Below are positions 34,973 through 43,733 of a DNA stretch of 64,000 nucleotides, piece after piece. The DNA is from an uncultured Candidatus Entotheonella sp. (GTDB lineage Bacteria; Tectomicrobia; Entotheonellia; Entotheonellales; Entotheonellaceae), in assembly GCA_958295825.1 (NCBI GenBank), contig OY282375.1, forward strand, positions 2,155,489-2,219,488, written 5' to 3'. The notes beneath the pieces are model-generated. The model did no database searches, was not told where the DNA came from, and saw only the letters and a list, made by a program, of their open reading frames with translations. The position numbers and the translations under genes were made by a program. Numbering within the stretch: the first letter of the stretch is position 1; each line of letters begins with the position of its first letter.

Positions 34973-36981
34973 ACCGCCCCATTTCCGTACAGACGCTCCA
35001 CGGCCTTCGCAAGCATCTTGCGATTCCCGCGCTGTTCGACGAGCCGTTCGAATTCTTTCAGGGCGTCCGGCGGCGGCAAGGGCAGCGCCTCCAATTCGTA
35101 TGCCGACACCGCCACACTGCCGCCGATGCAACGAAACAGTTGATCGACAACCTCGCTATTCAACAGTTCCGCAACGGTTGCCGGCGATACTTTGGGCGCT
35201 CCGCTGATCGGCTTGACCATGTTGAGATGATTCTCCACGACGACCGCTCGGTGCTCAGCGATGAACGACGCCGGAAGCTCTGCCGCGATCAGCCGTCTTC
35301 GTTGCTCCTTGGCCGTCGTCCTTTGCAGGAGCACACACGCGAAGTCCGTTACTACCCACTTTTCGTTCGGTTTCGGCTCGAAGTACGGTTGGTGATTCCG
35401 CTTCCGCGCTCGGAACTCGAACTCGCCATCCGAACGTACCGATTCTGCCCAGATCACCGGATAGCGTCGCTTCCCACCCACGTCCCGCAGGCTCTCCTTG
35501 TGACGATTCCAGACCAGGGGGCCTGTGCTCACTGTATAACCGTAATCAGCTAACCGGTATGGGGAGGCACCGACTCGACGAATCAACTCACCTTGCCGTT
35601 GCGTACGCGGTATCAACCACGGCTGGTCGGGACGCTTTGGAAGATGAAACGAGCCAGCCGTCGTCGTCTTGATCGGACCATCCAGGGTCGGGAAGATAAA
35701 ATGCACGTGCGCCGCGCGCGGATTACCACCGCGGCAATACGTCGCGAGCAACGTTTCCTGCAGCACGTCAGCAAATACGCCCTTACGGGCTTCCACAAAA
35801 CCCATGCTTACCGGCGGTGCTTCTTGCCCCAACAAACCGCGTAACGACTTGAAATACTTACCCGCAAGGAAACTGGTTGGTGTCACGTAGGCGATGACAC
35901 CGCCGGGCCGGGCAAAGCGCAGGGCAAGATCGGTGAACAAGCCGTATAGGTTGGCGTGACCGAACAGGCTGCGTCGGTACACGTCCCGTAACGCTCGCGA
36001 CAGGGTGACGCGCCCGTATGGCGGATTTCCGACGACGAGATCAAATCTATGACTTTCGGGGACTTGCGCCAGACCATCACAGACACGCACGATGGATCGG
36101 AGTCGCATTTTGGCCGACCGGCAGAGGTCATCGAGTGTCACCTCAAGGAACACCTGTGACATCCAGGCAGCGAATGGATCCAACTCGAACCCGCACAACC
36201 GCCCCACGATATTCGTCAGAACCGTCTTGGCGTCGCAGTCCCCCATCTTATCTGCCATACGCCGTGCCACCGCCGACAAAAAAACCCCGCCCCCGCATGC
36301 GGGGTCAAGCACTCGGGCCGAACGCCAATCGACGCCGGCCTCCGTTGCCATGTCCAGCAACAGCTCGCACAGTTCCGGCGGCGTGTAATAGGCGCCAAGT
36401 TGCGTCCGAAACCTGTCTGGCATCGTCGCGGTGTAGAGCACGCCGATCACGTAACTGGCCGCCGTCGCATCCAATCCTGCGGCGGCGGCACCGATGATTC
36501 GCGCAATCTCTGTCGTCGCTCCCGGCACAGAAGCCACCTCAATGCCTGGTGACAATTTGAGCAATGACCGGCTGTGTCCCTGACGTGGCTGCCGCCTCCT
36601 CCAGTAGGCGGAGATCACGTCAAACACGAAACCACGTGCGAAACCGAGTCGGTCTTCTGTGCGTATGGATGCTGCAACAGCACGGGCATGACAGAGCACC
36701 GCTTCCAACATCACGCGCGCTGATTCGGTCGAGGCGGGCCGTTCACGTTTCGGCGTGCTGGTCCTTCCTGATTGTTTTTTCGTCTTGGCTTCGGGCAGAG
36801 GTTCTCCAAACAATAGATTGAGCGGTAATTGGCCTTGCTTGCTATCGGGAGGGTCGATGGACTGGACAACCGCCTTCACATCCGAATCAGCCAGTGGAAA
36901 TTGGCGCTTTTCGAGTGACGTCGATGGGTTTACGCCCTCCCGTCCCTCAGAATTGGAGGTCACGTGGTGTTTCGCTACCAC
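34969..36981 (-). CDS. Type II N6-adenine DNA methyltransferase (PstI/Eco57I class)
   Basis: Gamma-class DNA adenine methyltransferase of up to 670 residues. Motif X/I: YYTPPELCELLLDMA and LDPACGGGVFLSAV; catalytic motif IV is VVGNPPYGRVTL; the C-terminal target domain has TGPLVWNRHKESLRD. It should methylate the site once cut by the broken downstream endonuclease. The first ATG (36981) lies inside the duplicated block, overlapping the HicB-like ORF in another frame; the first ten or so residues come from that repeat. The true start may be a later GTG in SDVKAVV (about residue 34) because no ribosome site is obvious at 36981. Confidence 0.88.
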   Translation of the reverse strand: MVAKHHVTSNSEGREGVNPSTSLEKRQFPLADSDVKAVVQSIDPPDSKQGQLPLNLLFGEPLPEAKTKKQSGRTSTPKRERPASTESARVMLEAVLCHARAVAASIRTEDRLGFARGFVFDVISAYWRRRQPRQGHSRSLLKLSPGIEVASVPGATTEIARIIGAAAAGLDATAASYVIGVLYTATMPDRFRTQLGAYYTPPELCELLLDMATEAGVDWRSARVLDPACGGGVFLSAVARRMADKMGDCDAKTVLTNIVGRLCGFELDPFAAWMSQVFLEVTLDDLCRSAKMRLRSIVRVCDGLAQVPESHRFDLVVGNPPYGRVTLSRALRDVYRRSLFGHANLYGLFTDLALRFARPGGVIAYVTPTSFLAGKYFKSLRGLLGQEAPPVSMGFVEARKGVFADVLQETLLATYCRGGNPRAAHVHFIFPTLDGPIKTTTAGSFHLPKRPDQPWLIPRTQRQGELIRRVGASPYRLADYGYTVSTGPLVWNRHKESLRDVGGKRRYPVIWAESVRSDGEFEFRARKRNHQPYFEPKPNEKWVVTDFACVLLQRTTAKEQRRRLIAAELPASFIAEHRAVVVENHLNMVKPISGAPKVSPATVAELLNSEVVDQLFRCIGGSVAVSAYELEALPLPPPDALKEFERLVEQRGNRKMLAKAVERLYGNGAV

Positions 36982-37219
36982 TGAATCCCTCGGGCTCGCG
37001 ATTGCCTGCGACGAATGGCTCGCCCGCCAATTCCCGGTTTACCTGCATCACAAGTTGGACGGCCTCGATCAGGTTCGCTTTCGCCTCTTCCAGGGTGTTT
37101 CCTTGTGTACTGGCACAGCTCCTCAACATAGCCAATGTATCCATGGGAACATTTTTCAAATACCGCTCCAGCAGCGCCAGGCTGTTGGGCCGATACCCGT
37201 CAACCCCTGCGGCTATCAC
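36947..37219 (-). CDS. HicB-like antitoxin-domain ORF, copy 1 (probably N-terminally degenerate)
   Basis: Frame of 90 codons. CASTQGNTLEEAKANLIEAV and the following long helix are typical of HicB antitoxins (ribbon plus helix with G-TLEEA...N..EA). The usual N-terminal strands (YPELPGC) are poorly kept, replaced by NSLALLERYLKNVPMDTLAM. The GTG start overlaps the gamma-glutamyltransferase stop (GTGA), but a real start could be the later ATG codons. No HicA toxin is adjacent, so it is an orphan or relic. The downstream methyltransferase ATG lies inside its 3' end. Confidence 0.5.
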   Translation of the reverse strand: MIAAGVDGYRPNSLALLERYLKNVPMDTLAMLRSCASTQGNTLEEAKANLIEAVQLVMQVNRELAGEPFVAGNREPEGFSGSETPRDLQF

Positions 37220-38985
37220 CAGGCAATGGCGTAGGTCGGGCGACGGGGGTCGGCCCCAGCGGCCAGGATGCCGGTGTCGGGGTCACGCTGGGTAATCACA
37301 GCGCCGATGCCGCAGGCGCCGACGCGATTGATCTTGTGACCCATGGCGCCCAGCGCCGCGAGGGTGGCGTCCGAAAATCCGCTTTCGAGGTTGAGAACGC
37401 CGGGGTGGTAGACGCGCGGATAGAATGAGTTGGGCATGCTTTGGGTGGAAAATCTCGGCGCCTCTACCGCTTGTTGGGGGTCCATGCCGAAAACGAGCAC
37501 GTTGAGCATCAACTGCAAATTGGCCTGCGCCTGATCGTCGCCGCCAGGGCAGCCAAAGGTCAGGACCGGTTGCCCCTCCTTGCAGACGATGTAATTCACT
37601 AAAGTGGTGCGGGGACGCTTGCCGGGTTGAAGGCCGTTGGGGTGATCAGGGGCGAGGAAAAACATCTCGCTGCGGGTGCTGAGCGTGCACCCCAACTCCG
37701 ATGCGAAGGCGGACTTGCGAAACACGCCGCCGCTCGGCGTCATGCAGACCATGTTGCCGGCACCGTCGATCACGGCCAGATGCGTCGTGCCATCTTCCAA
37801 CGCCTCGGGGAAACCGGCTGCCGCCGGCTGCGGGCTTGTCGATACACCGCTTGCTCCGGGCATGCCGGGCGGCGGCAATTGCGGGCAAGCCCGCTCACCG
37901 ATGGCTTGCCGACGCTGCGCCGCGTAAGCCTTGTCGAGCAGGCCGGCGACCGGCACCACCGCGAATTCGGGGTCCCCGTAGTAGCACTCACGATCGGCAA
38001 AGGCCAGCTTCAGGGCCTCGGTGACGGTGTGCACGTAGGCGGGTGAATTGTGTCCCAGGGCACGCAGGTCGAGGGGCTCAAGCAGGTTCAGCGTTTGCAG
38101 TAGAACGCCGCCCTGCGACCACGTCGATTGCGTATGGATGGAATAGCCGACGAAGTGGGTTGCGATGGGACTCTCGATACGCGACTGGTAGGCGCTCAGA
38201 TCGTCGTGCCGCAAGAGACCGCCGCAGCGTTTGGAAAATGCGGCGATGCGGTGGGCAATTTCACCCTGGTAAAATACCGCCCGCGCCGCTCGCAGACCAT
38301 CCCGCCGCGAGGCGGTGGGGTTCGCTTCGGCCTGCGCCAGCAGGCGCAACGTGGCGGCAAGCTGGGGTTGGACAAACCGGTCGCCGACAACCGGAATTGA
38401 GCCTCCGGGGTAAAACACGTCCGTGCCGCCCGGCGGGTACAGGTCGAACTGCGCCCGGGTGTCCGGGCCGCCCAGCATGCGGTGCATGTATTCGTACATC
38501 GGGAATCCCTGCTCGGCGTATTCAATGGCCGGGGCCAGGACCTCCGTCAAGGTTTTGCTGCCGTAGGCGTCGAGCAGGCGGAAACAGGCGTCCACCACGC
38601 CGGGTACGGTGAACGACAGGTGCGCCTGCGGCCCCGGACCGGTAGGAATTTTCTCCAGTCCCCGGCTCCGAAACGCCTCGATGGTGGCGAGCTGAGGCGC
38701 CACGCCTTGGCCGCTTACTGCTGACAACTCCCCACTGGCGGCGTGGAAAAACATACCGACTCCCTCGGCAGCCAGGGAGTAGGACGCGGTCGGCTCGACC
38801 ACTGCGGCTGCCAGGCAGGCGGCCACGGCGCCGTCGAAGGCGTTGCCGCCGGCCAGCAACTGCCGCATCGCCGCCATGGAGGTCAGGTAGTGGCCGGTGG
38901 CGACGATACCGTTGCGACCGCGAATCACAGGTCTGCCAGTCCTGTGGTCAACCTCGGTGTGCTCGCTTTGATGATAGATTGCCAT
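37216..38985 (-). CDS. Gamma-glutamyltransferase-like Ntn hydrolase, copy 1
   Basis: Protein of 589 residues from ATG 38985, which has GGAGGGGG upstream. The autocleavage and nucleophile Thr is in EDGTTHLAVIDGAGNMV, with the flanking MTPSGGVF and CPGGDDQAQANLQLMLNV regions of the family, and GGNAFDGAVAACLAAAVVEP near the N-terminus. There is no signal peptide, whereas glutathione-cleaving GGTs are periplasmic, so it may act on a cytoplasmic gamma-glutamyl or amide substrate (as in some cephalosporin acylase or gamma-polyglutamate homologues). Divergent from sodB. Copy 2 at 60446 differs by a few residues near the C-terminus. Confidence 0.9.
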   Translation of the reverse strand: MAIYHQSEHTEVDHRTGRPVIRGRNGIVATGHYLTSMAAMRQLLAGGNAFDGAVAACLAAAVVEPTASYSLAAEGVGMFFHAASGELSAVSGQGVAPQLATIEAFRSRGLEKIPTGPGPQAHLSFTVPGVVDACFRLLDAYGSKTLTEVLAPAIEYAEQGFPMYEYMHRMLGGPDTRAQFDLYPPGGTDVFYPGGSIPVVGDRFVQPQLAATLRLLAQAEANPTASRRDGLRAARAVFYQGEIAHRIAAFSKRCGGLLRHDDLSAYQSRIESPIATHFVGYSIHTQSTWSQGGVLLQTLNLLEPLDLRALGHNSPAYVHTVTEALKLAFADRECYYGDPEFAVVPVAGLLDKAYAAQRRQAIGERACPQLPPPGMPGASGVSTSPQPAAAGFPEALEDGTTHLAVIDGAGNMVCMTPSGGVFRKSAFASELGCTLSTRSEMFFLAPDHPNGLQPGKRPRTTLVNYIVCKEGQPVLTFGCPGGDDQAQANLQLMLNVLVFGMDPQQAVEAPRFSTQSMPNSFYPRVYHPGVLNLESGFSDATLAALGAMGHKINRVGACGIGAVITQRDPDTGILAAGADPRRPTYAIAW

Positions 38986-39188
38986 GGACCCCCTCCTGGT
39001 CACCTTCCGCCCGGCCCGGCAGCATGCTCGGACCCTGGATTGCGGTGCCCGTCAAGGACTTGACACCCTGCGGTGCTGCGTTTACTTTCAGCACCCTATG
39101 AGTGGTTTATCAGACGGCAAGGGAACCCCTGATTGCCGGGCGCCCCCGCTTGCCGTGTTTTGCATGACGTACATTGGAGATACCCAGC

Positions 39189-39770
39189 ATGGCCTTCACC
39201 TTACCCGCCCTACCGTACGCCCACGATGCGTTGGAGCCGCACATTTCCCACGAAACGATTGACTTCCACTACGGCAAGCACCATCAGACTTACGTCAACA
39301 ACCTGAACAATCTGACGCAGGGCAAGCCAGAGGCCGACAAATCCCTGGAAGAGTTGATTCGCACCGCCTCCGGTGGCCTGTTCAACAACGCCGCGCAGGT
39401 CTGGAATCACACCTTCTATTGGAATTCCATGTCACCCCAAGGCGGCGGCGAACCCGCTGGCGACGTGGCCGACGCGGTGAACCGCGCATGCGGCAGTTTC
39501 GACGCCTTCAAGGAACAATTCAGCGCTGCGGCTGCCGGGCAATTCGGCTCCGGTTGGGCCTGGCTGGTCAAAGACGCTTCCGGCAACGTCAGTATCACCA
39601 CGACGGCCAACGCCGGTTGCCCGCTGACGGACGGCCTCACCCCGTTGCTCACCTGCGACGTGTGGGAACACGCCTATTACATCGACTACCGCAATGCCCG
39701 CCCCGAATACGTCAAGGCGTTCTGGAACCTCGTCAACTGGGATTTCGTGGCGCAGAACCTGCGTGGTTAA
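39189..39770 (+). CDS. sodB: Iron superoxide dismutase, copy 1
   Basis: Cytosolic Fe-type superoxide dismutase of 193 residues from ATG 39189 (GGAG upstream). Metal ligands: His27 ([10 protein letters not shown]), His in QVWNHTFYW, and Asp and His in [11 protein letters not shown]. The [13 protein letters not shown] segment with Gln is characteristic of the iron rather than the manganese form. It removes superoxide; with the neighbouring di-haem peroxidase it forms an oxidative-stress pair. The earlier in-frame start at 39174 adds five residues without homology. Confidence 0.97.
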   Translation: MAFTLPALPYAHDALEPHISHETIDFHYGKHHQTYVNNLNNLTQGKPEADKSLEELIRTASGGLFNNAAQVWNHTFYWNSMSPQGGGEPAGDVADAVNRACGSFDAFKEQFSAAAAGQFGSGWAWLVKDASGNVSITTTANAGCPLTDGLTPLLTCDVWEHAYYIDYRNARPEYVKAFWNLVNWDFVAQNLRG

Positions 39771-39795
39771 CGCGTCGCTTCCTGCGGCTTGATCG

Positions 39796-39823
39796 CACGG
39801 GCGGCGTGTCGGCTCCGCCCGTG
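39796..39823. terminator. Bidirectional hairpin between convergent sodB and peroxidase genes
   Basis: Perfect nine-base stem CACGGGCGG (39796-39804) and CCGCCCGTG (39815-39823) with a ten-base loop, located in the 92-base gap between two convergent genes. No long T tract follows on either side. The same hairpin occurs in copy 2 at 63026-63053. Confidence 0.55.
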
Positions 39824-39862
39824 ACCCGCCCCCAACGGCTGAACCCATCACACCAACCGGCG

Positions 39863-41065
39863 TTATGGCTCCGTCGCGGCCTTGCTCTGCGCCTCCACGA
39901 TCAGCGCCTCGATGTTTCCCGCCGTCAGGCTTTTCAGGAAGGCCACCAGCGCCGCCTCTTCCGCCTCGTTCAGCCGCAGGTCGCGCACCAGCGGGTCGAT
40001 GCCGAAATGGCGGAAGCCGCCATCGCCGTAGTAGGCGACGACGTCTTCAAGCGTCTCGAAGGTGCCGTTGTGCATGTAGGGCGCCGTGAGCTCGACGTTA
40101 CGCAGGGAAGGCGTGCGGTACCGGAACATGTCGATGAATTCCTTGGTGATCTCCATGCGGCCCATGTCGGAAGGCGTTGCGACGGCGTCGGGGTCGTGGA
40201 CCGCGGTGTAGAGGGGCATGCCCCGGCGCGTTATCAGTTGTCCAGCGCCGATGTCTCGGGCCGGAATCCAGCCGATGCCGTCATCGTGGAACAGGTGGTC
40301 GGTGAACAGGGCGTCGCGGTCGTCGAGGGCGTGGCAGTTGACGCAGCCGGCCTTGCCAGTGAACAGGTCGAAACCTTGTTTGGCGATGGCGTCCAGGGCA
40401 TTCTCCTGCCCGCCGTAGCGCCAGCGGTCAAAGGCGGAATCGGCGGCCAACAAAGTGCGCTCGTAGGTAGAGATGGCGTGCGCGACGGTTCGCGGGCCGG
40501 GACCCTCGCCGAATGCTGCCTCGAAAAGGCCGGCATAATCGGGCAACTGGCGGATACGGTCGATCACCACGTCCAGCGACGGGTTGGCCAATTCGTCTGC
40601 CACGGTGAAGGGCTCAAGGGCCTGCTTTTCGAGGCTGCTCTGGCGTCCGTCGAGGAAGAACGAACGCTGGTAGGCGACGTTCAGCAGGGTCGGGGCGTTG
40701 CGCCGCAGGACCATGCCGTCATGACCGACCGGCGTGTGGCCTTTGTTGAGCGTGAACCCTTCATGGGGCAGGTGGCACGAGCCACACGACAGTTTGCCGC
40801 TATGGGACAGGCGTTCGTCGAAAAACAGCTTACGGCCGAGGCTGATCTTGGCAGCAGTGGGCGGGTTGTCGTCAGGCACGGGCACGTCCGGCAAACCCAG
40901 CGGCGGACCGGCAATACGCGCCAGCGCCGTTTGCTCGAGCTGCGTCGGCGCATCGCCGTTCAGGGTCGTCGCTTCATTCGCCGCAAGGGACGGCACGGTC
41001 AGAAGCGCCACGGCCAGCAAAGCTGCAACGGCCAGCCGCCGCGTTTTGAATAGTCTATGGATCAT
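39863..41065 (-). CDS. Di-haem cytochrome c peroxidase (MauG/CcpA family), copy 1
   Basis: Exported di-haem protein of 400 residues starting at ATG 41065 after GGGAGA; the longer frame to 41143 is not supported. Signal peptide ends near PSLAA. Haem motifs are CGSCHLPHEG and CVNCHALDD. The region GIGWIPARDIGAGQLI and FRYRTPSLRNVELTAPYMHNG is shared by bacterial cytochrome c peroxidases and MauG-like proteins. It should reduce hydrogen peroxide in the periplasm using electrons from a small cytochrome. Convergent with sodB, divergent from the HAD gene. Confidence 0.92.
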   Translation of the reverse strand: MIHRLFKTRRLAVAALLAVALLTVPSLAANEATTLNGDAPTQLEQTALARIAGPPLGLPDVPVPDDNPPTAAKISLGRKLFFDERLSHSGKLSCGSCHLPHEGFTLNKGHTPVGHDGMVLRRNAPTLLNVAYQRSFFLDGRQSSLEKQALEPFTVADELANPSLDVVIDRIRQLPDYAGLFEAAFGEGPGPRTVAHAISTYERTLLAADSAFDRWRYGGQENALDAIAKQGFDLFTGKAGCVNCHALDDRDALFTDHLFHDDGIGWIPARDIGAGQLITRRGMPLYTAVHDPDAVATPSDMGRMEITKEFIDMFRYRTPSLRNVELTAPYMHNGTFETLEDVVAYYGDGGFRHFGIDPLVRDLRLNEAEEAALVAFLKSLTAGNIEALIVEAQSKAATEP

Positions 41066-41271
41066 GTCGTCGTCTCCCGCCCAAGTCGTTGTGGTTCCAG
41101 GGATTAAGTGTTGGCAAAACACAACCCGGCGTGCGAGCGGCACACTTTACGTGATGGCCCTCGGCACTGCAAGCACGGCGCCGCGCAATTGTGGGGTGTC
41201 CCTTTGTGTGGCAAGATGCAGCCGCCGGAAAGCAGAAACCGGCAACTGAAAAGCGTCATTATGGGGAGCTC

Positions 41272-42009
41272 ATGGACAACATCCGGGCGGTGGCCTTCGA
41301 CCTCTTCAATACTCTGATCACCGTGGACATGCCGAGCCGTTATTCGTCGATCGACCGGCTTCTCGATAGTCTGAAGGCGCAAGGGGTTGCCGTGCATGCC
41401 GATGACTTCATGCCGGTGTACCGCGACGTGGTACGGGAATTCGTCAGCGAGGCCGAGCGCCTCGGCGAGGAAACCCATAATGGCTTGTGGGTCAGTACCG
41501 CGTTGCAACAGATGGGTATCGACGTGCCGCCGCAGGATGCGCGCGTGGCCGAGGCCGTGGATGCGTATTTCTCGGCCTTCGTCGATAACGCCCGACCGCT
41601 CCCCGGCACCGCTGACATGCTGGCCGCTCTCAAGCCGCGCTACCGCCTCGGCCTGCTATCCAATCTGACGCACGGCCCGGCAGCGCGACAGATTCTCGAT
41701 CATCTGCACCTGTCGTCCTTTTTCGACGTTCTGCTGGTTTCCGGCGATTTGGGTTATCGAAAGCCGCACCCGCAGATTTTTCAGAGTTTGATTGACGCTT
41801 TGGAGGTGCCGCCGGCGTCAATCCTTTTTGTTGGGGACGACCCGCGGACCGACGTGCAGGGCTCCCTGCTGGCGGGTATGCGACCGGTGCAGACGGTCTA
41901 TGCCCAGCGGCAGCGGGACGCAGCTGCTTTGATGACGCCTCCCTCTGATCTGTCGGTACCCGTCATTACGTCCTGGCAAGATCTGCTGATGCTCCTGGAC
42001 GTAGCTTGA
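41272..42009 (+). CDS. HAD-superfamily hydrolase (subfamily IA)
   Basis: Protein of 245 residues from ATG 41272, after GGGGAG; the 27 upstream codons in frame are not family-like. HAD motifs: I AFDLFNTLITVD, II GLLSNLTHG, III GYRKPHPQIF and IV FVGDDPRTDVQGSLLAG, with a helical cap of about 90 residues between I and II. It is a phosphatase or haloacid dehalogenase-like enzyme of unknown substrate. The LOG-family gene follows after 22 bases on the same strand. Confidence 0.9.
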   Translation: MDNIRAVAFDLFNTLITVDMPSRYSSIDRLLDSLKAQGVAVHADDFMPVYRDVVREFVSEAERLGEETHNGLWVSTALQQMGIDVPPQDARVAEAVDAYFSAFVDNARPLPGTADMLAALKPRYRLGLLSNLTHGPAARQILDHLHLSSFFDVLLVSGDLGYRKPHPQIFQSLIDALEVPPASILFVGDDPRTDVQGSLLAGMRPVQTVYAQRQRDAAALMTPPSDLSVPVITSWQDLLMLLDVA

Positions 42010-42031
42010 AAGGTAAAGAGGTATAAAAGAC

Positions 42032-42613
42032 ATGCGGAATCTCTGCGTGTTTTGCGGTTCGCAAAGCGGCACCGACGCCCGCTACCGGCGAACCGCCATC
42101 GAACTGGGCCGCTTGCTGGCGCAACGCGGCCACGGCTTGGTATACGGCGGTGGGCACATCGGCCTGATGGGGATTATCGCGGATGCCGTTCTGGAGGCGG
42201 GTGGCACCGTGACCGGCGTGATTCCCGAGCCGTTGACGGACCGAGAACTGGCTCACGAGACGGTGACGAAACTGTACGTCGTGTCCAGCATGCACGAGCG
42301 CAAGGCCCTCATGGCGTCGATGTCGGACGCTTTTGTCGCCTTGCCGGGCGGCTACGGCACCCTCGAAGAATTGTTCGAAGTGATTGCCTGGGCGCAACTC
42401 GGCATTCATCGTAAGCCGATCGGCCTGCTGAACGTGGCGGGCTTTTTCGACGGGTTGATATCGTTCGTCGAACATGCGATTGCGGAAGGCTTCGTCAAAT
42501 CCAAATACCGAGGCTTGTTCGTAACCGCCGAGCAGCCCCACACCCTCCTCGAAGCGCTGCAGCGGCACCAACAGCCGCCAACGCGGCGCTGGCTCTCCGA
42601 AGAAGAAACGTAG
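42032..42613 (+). CDS. LOG-family nucleotide-processing protein (TIGR00730)
   Basis: Rossmann-fold protein of 193 residues related to cytokinin riboside 5'-monophosphate phosphoribohydrolases (LOG). Key motif LPGGYGTLEELFEV (PGGXGT-X-XE) at about residue 108, with the leading VFCGSQSGTDARYR and LVYGGGHIGLMGI. Bacterial members cleave the N-glycosidic bond of AMP or CMP-like nucleotides. Probably co-transcribed with the HAD gene. Confidence 0.93.
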   Translation: MRNLCVFCGSQSGTDARYRRTAIELGRLLAQRGHGLVYGGGHIGLMGIIADAVLEAGGTVTGVIPEPLTDRELAHETVTKLYVVSSMHERKALMASMSDAFVALPGGYGTLEELFEVIAWAQLGIHRKPIGLLNVAGFFDGLISFVEHAIAEGFVKSKYRGLFVTAEQPHTLLEALQRHQQPPTRRWLSEEET

Positions 42614-42771
42614 GCGTCCTCAGGATACCAGCCCGGTTGCGGATGGGAACGAAATTGTTCAGAGGCGGCGAGGGCAATCGGCTGGGATTTGCGTATCAAG
42701 CCGGAATTCTGGACTTTACCGTTCCTTGTCCTTACCGGGCATTTCTCCACGGACCGGGGTAGTACCCTCCC

Positions 42772-43206
42772 GTGGACTTGCAGGCCGAGTATCAGGACTG
42801 GCTCGACAACCTGCCCGGTCGTCTCCCAGGCATCGACGCTCCCCGAACGCCTGGAGACGATATGCGAGTACGACGTCGGGACCTGGAGGCGTCGCGTGGC
42901 TTCGGGCGTGACAGACAGGAGAACCGTATAGACTGGAAGGCAATCAGTAACAGCGTGCTATTGGTGGGTTTGTTCGTGGCAATGCTAACCATGTTCAACC
43001 AGGTCAACGGGCGCCTTGACACCATGCAAACGGAGAACAATCGGCGGTTCGACGAGATGCAGGCGGAGATGAACCGACGGTTCGACACCTTGCAGGCTGA
43101 AAACCAACGTCAACACGATGCCATGCAGGAGGTGCTGCGCGTCTTCGAGGTACGGATTACTCGCCTCGAAGAAAAAGCTGGTGTTGACCCCGGAACCGCC
43201 GAGTAA
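42772..43206 (+). CDS. Membrane-anchored coiled-coil protein with 11-residue repeats
   Basis: Frame of 144 codons from GTG 42772. A single transmembrane helix (about residues 58-75, SVLLVGLFVAMLTMF) is followed by four tandem hendecads at residues 79-122: NGRLDTMQTEN, NRRFDEMQAEM, NRRFDTLQAEN, QRQHDAMQEVL, forming a long helix that ends RITRLEEK. The N-terminal part reads unevenly: an alternative frame at 42838-42880 gives PERLETICEYDV that joins better with DLEASRGFGRDR, so one or two compensating frameshifts are likely. No family recognised with certainty. Function unknown. Confidence 0.5.
   Translation: MDLQAEYQDWLDNLPGRLPGIDAPRTPGDDMRVRRRDLEASRGFGRDRQENRIDWKAISNSVLLVGLFVAMLTMFNQVNGRLDTMQTENNRRFDEMQAEMNRRFDTLQAENQRQHDAMQEVLRVFEVRITRLEEKAGVDPGTAE
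43006..43137 (+). repeat. 33-base tandem repeat encoding four hendecads
   Basis: Four successive 33-base units encode the 11-residue repeats with the core RRFDxMQAEx. They drift at DNA level, so the array is ancient rather than a recent slippage expansion. Confidence 0.6.
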
Positions 43207-43294
43207 GTGTGCGGCTTCGGCCTGCGCCATTCTGGGACGCTTTTTTAGAGCGTTTTCCGTCCTGTTTAACGGGAGACAGAGAGGAACGATAGAC

Positions 43295-43440
43295 ATGGAG
43301 CCGTACTGTCCGAACCCTCCGCAAGCGTGTTGTGGCAGCCATTGAGGCTGGCGCCTCGCAACAACAGGCTGACAAGCGCTTCGGCGTCAGTCTCTCCAAC
43401 GCCAGGTTCTGGCGGCGACCATGGCGACAACACGGCCACG
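43295..43440 (+). pseudogene. IS630-family transposase, N-terminal fragment, frameshifted
   Basis: ATG 43295 begins MEPYCPN and then, after a one-base shift near 43316, continues RKRVVAAIEAGASQQQ and KRFGVSLSNARFWRR, the helix-turn-helix start of IS630 transposases. Only about 45 codons remain. The fragment ends near 43440 where it meets an oppositely oriented IS5-type piece. Confidence 0.7.
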
Positions 43441-43442
43441 TC

Positions 43443-43672
43443 CAGCGCACCATCAAGCGACGAAAATTGCCCAACCAAGAAAACGGTCGCTCAACTTTCC
43501 AACGACGTTGGTAACGGCGCAGCTTACGTCCGTCCTGCAAGGATGCTCGCTTGCGATTTCTGCGATGCGGACAAATCAAATCAAGGCCCCGAGCCCGCAG
43601 ACGCTTGCGAAGGGCGTCGGCGTCTGCCGCCTTGTCATCAATGAGACGTTCAGGCTTTGGCCGCGGTCGTAA
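43443..43672 (-). pseudogene. IS5-family transposase, C-terminal fragment
   Basis: The minus-strand frame reads PKPERLIDDKAADADALRKR then LICPHRRNRKRASLQDGRKL and VERPFSWLGNFRRLMVRW, the end of IS5-family transposases of the IS1031-like group, with the last catalytic Glu in VERPF. The DKAYDSD motif has become DKAADAD. The N-terminal two thirds are missing. Confidence 0.72.
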
Positions 43673-43733
43673 GCGTTCAGGGGGTTGCCCTGCACTTGTC
43701 GTAAGCGTTCGGCGAGTGGAGCAATGAGTGGGG

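Larger units (their letters stand above)
36943..40770. repeat. Direct duplication, copy 1 (HicB-like, GGT-like, sodB, peroxidase)
   Basis: This segment is repeated in the same orientation exactly 23230 bases downstream (60173 to window end). I see differences at 37041, 37073, 37149 and 37277, a cluster at about 37361-37370, and single changes at 38101 and 38194; from there to the window end the copies appear identical. The left edge falls at the stop codon of the HicB-like ORF. Copy 1 may extend beyond 40770, as copy 2 is cut by the window. Confidence 0.95.

Noticed and set aside
39419..41053. 544-codon plus-strand frame over sodB and the peroxidase
   Set aside because: Overlaps two well-supported genes in other frames and has no protein features of its own.
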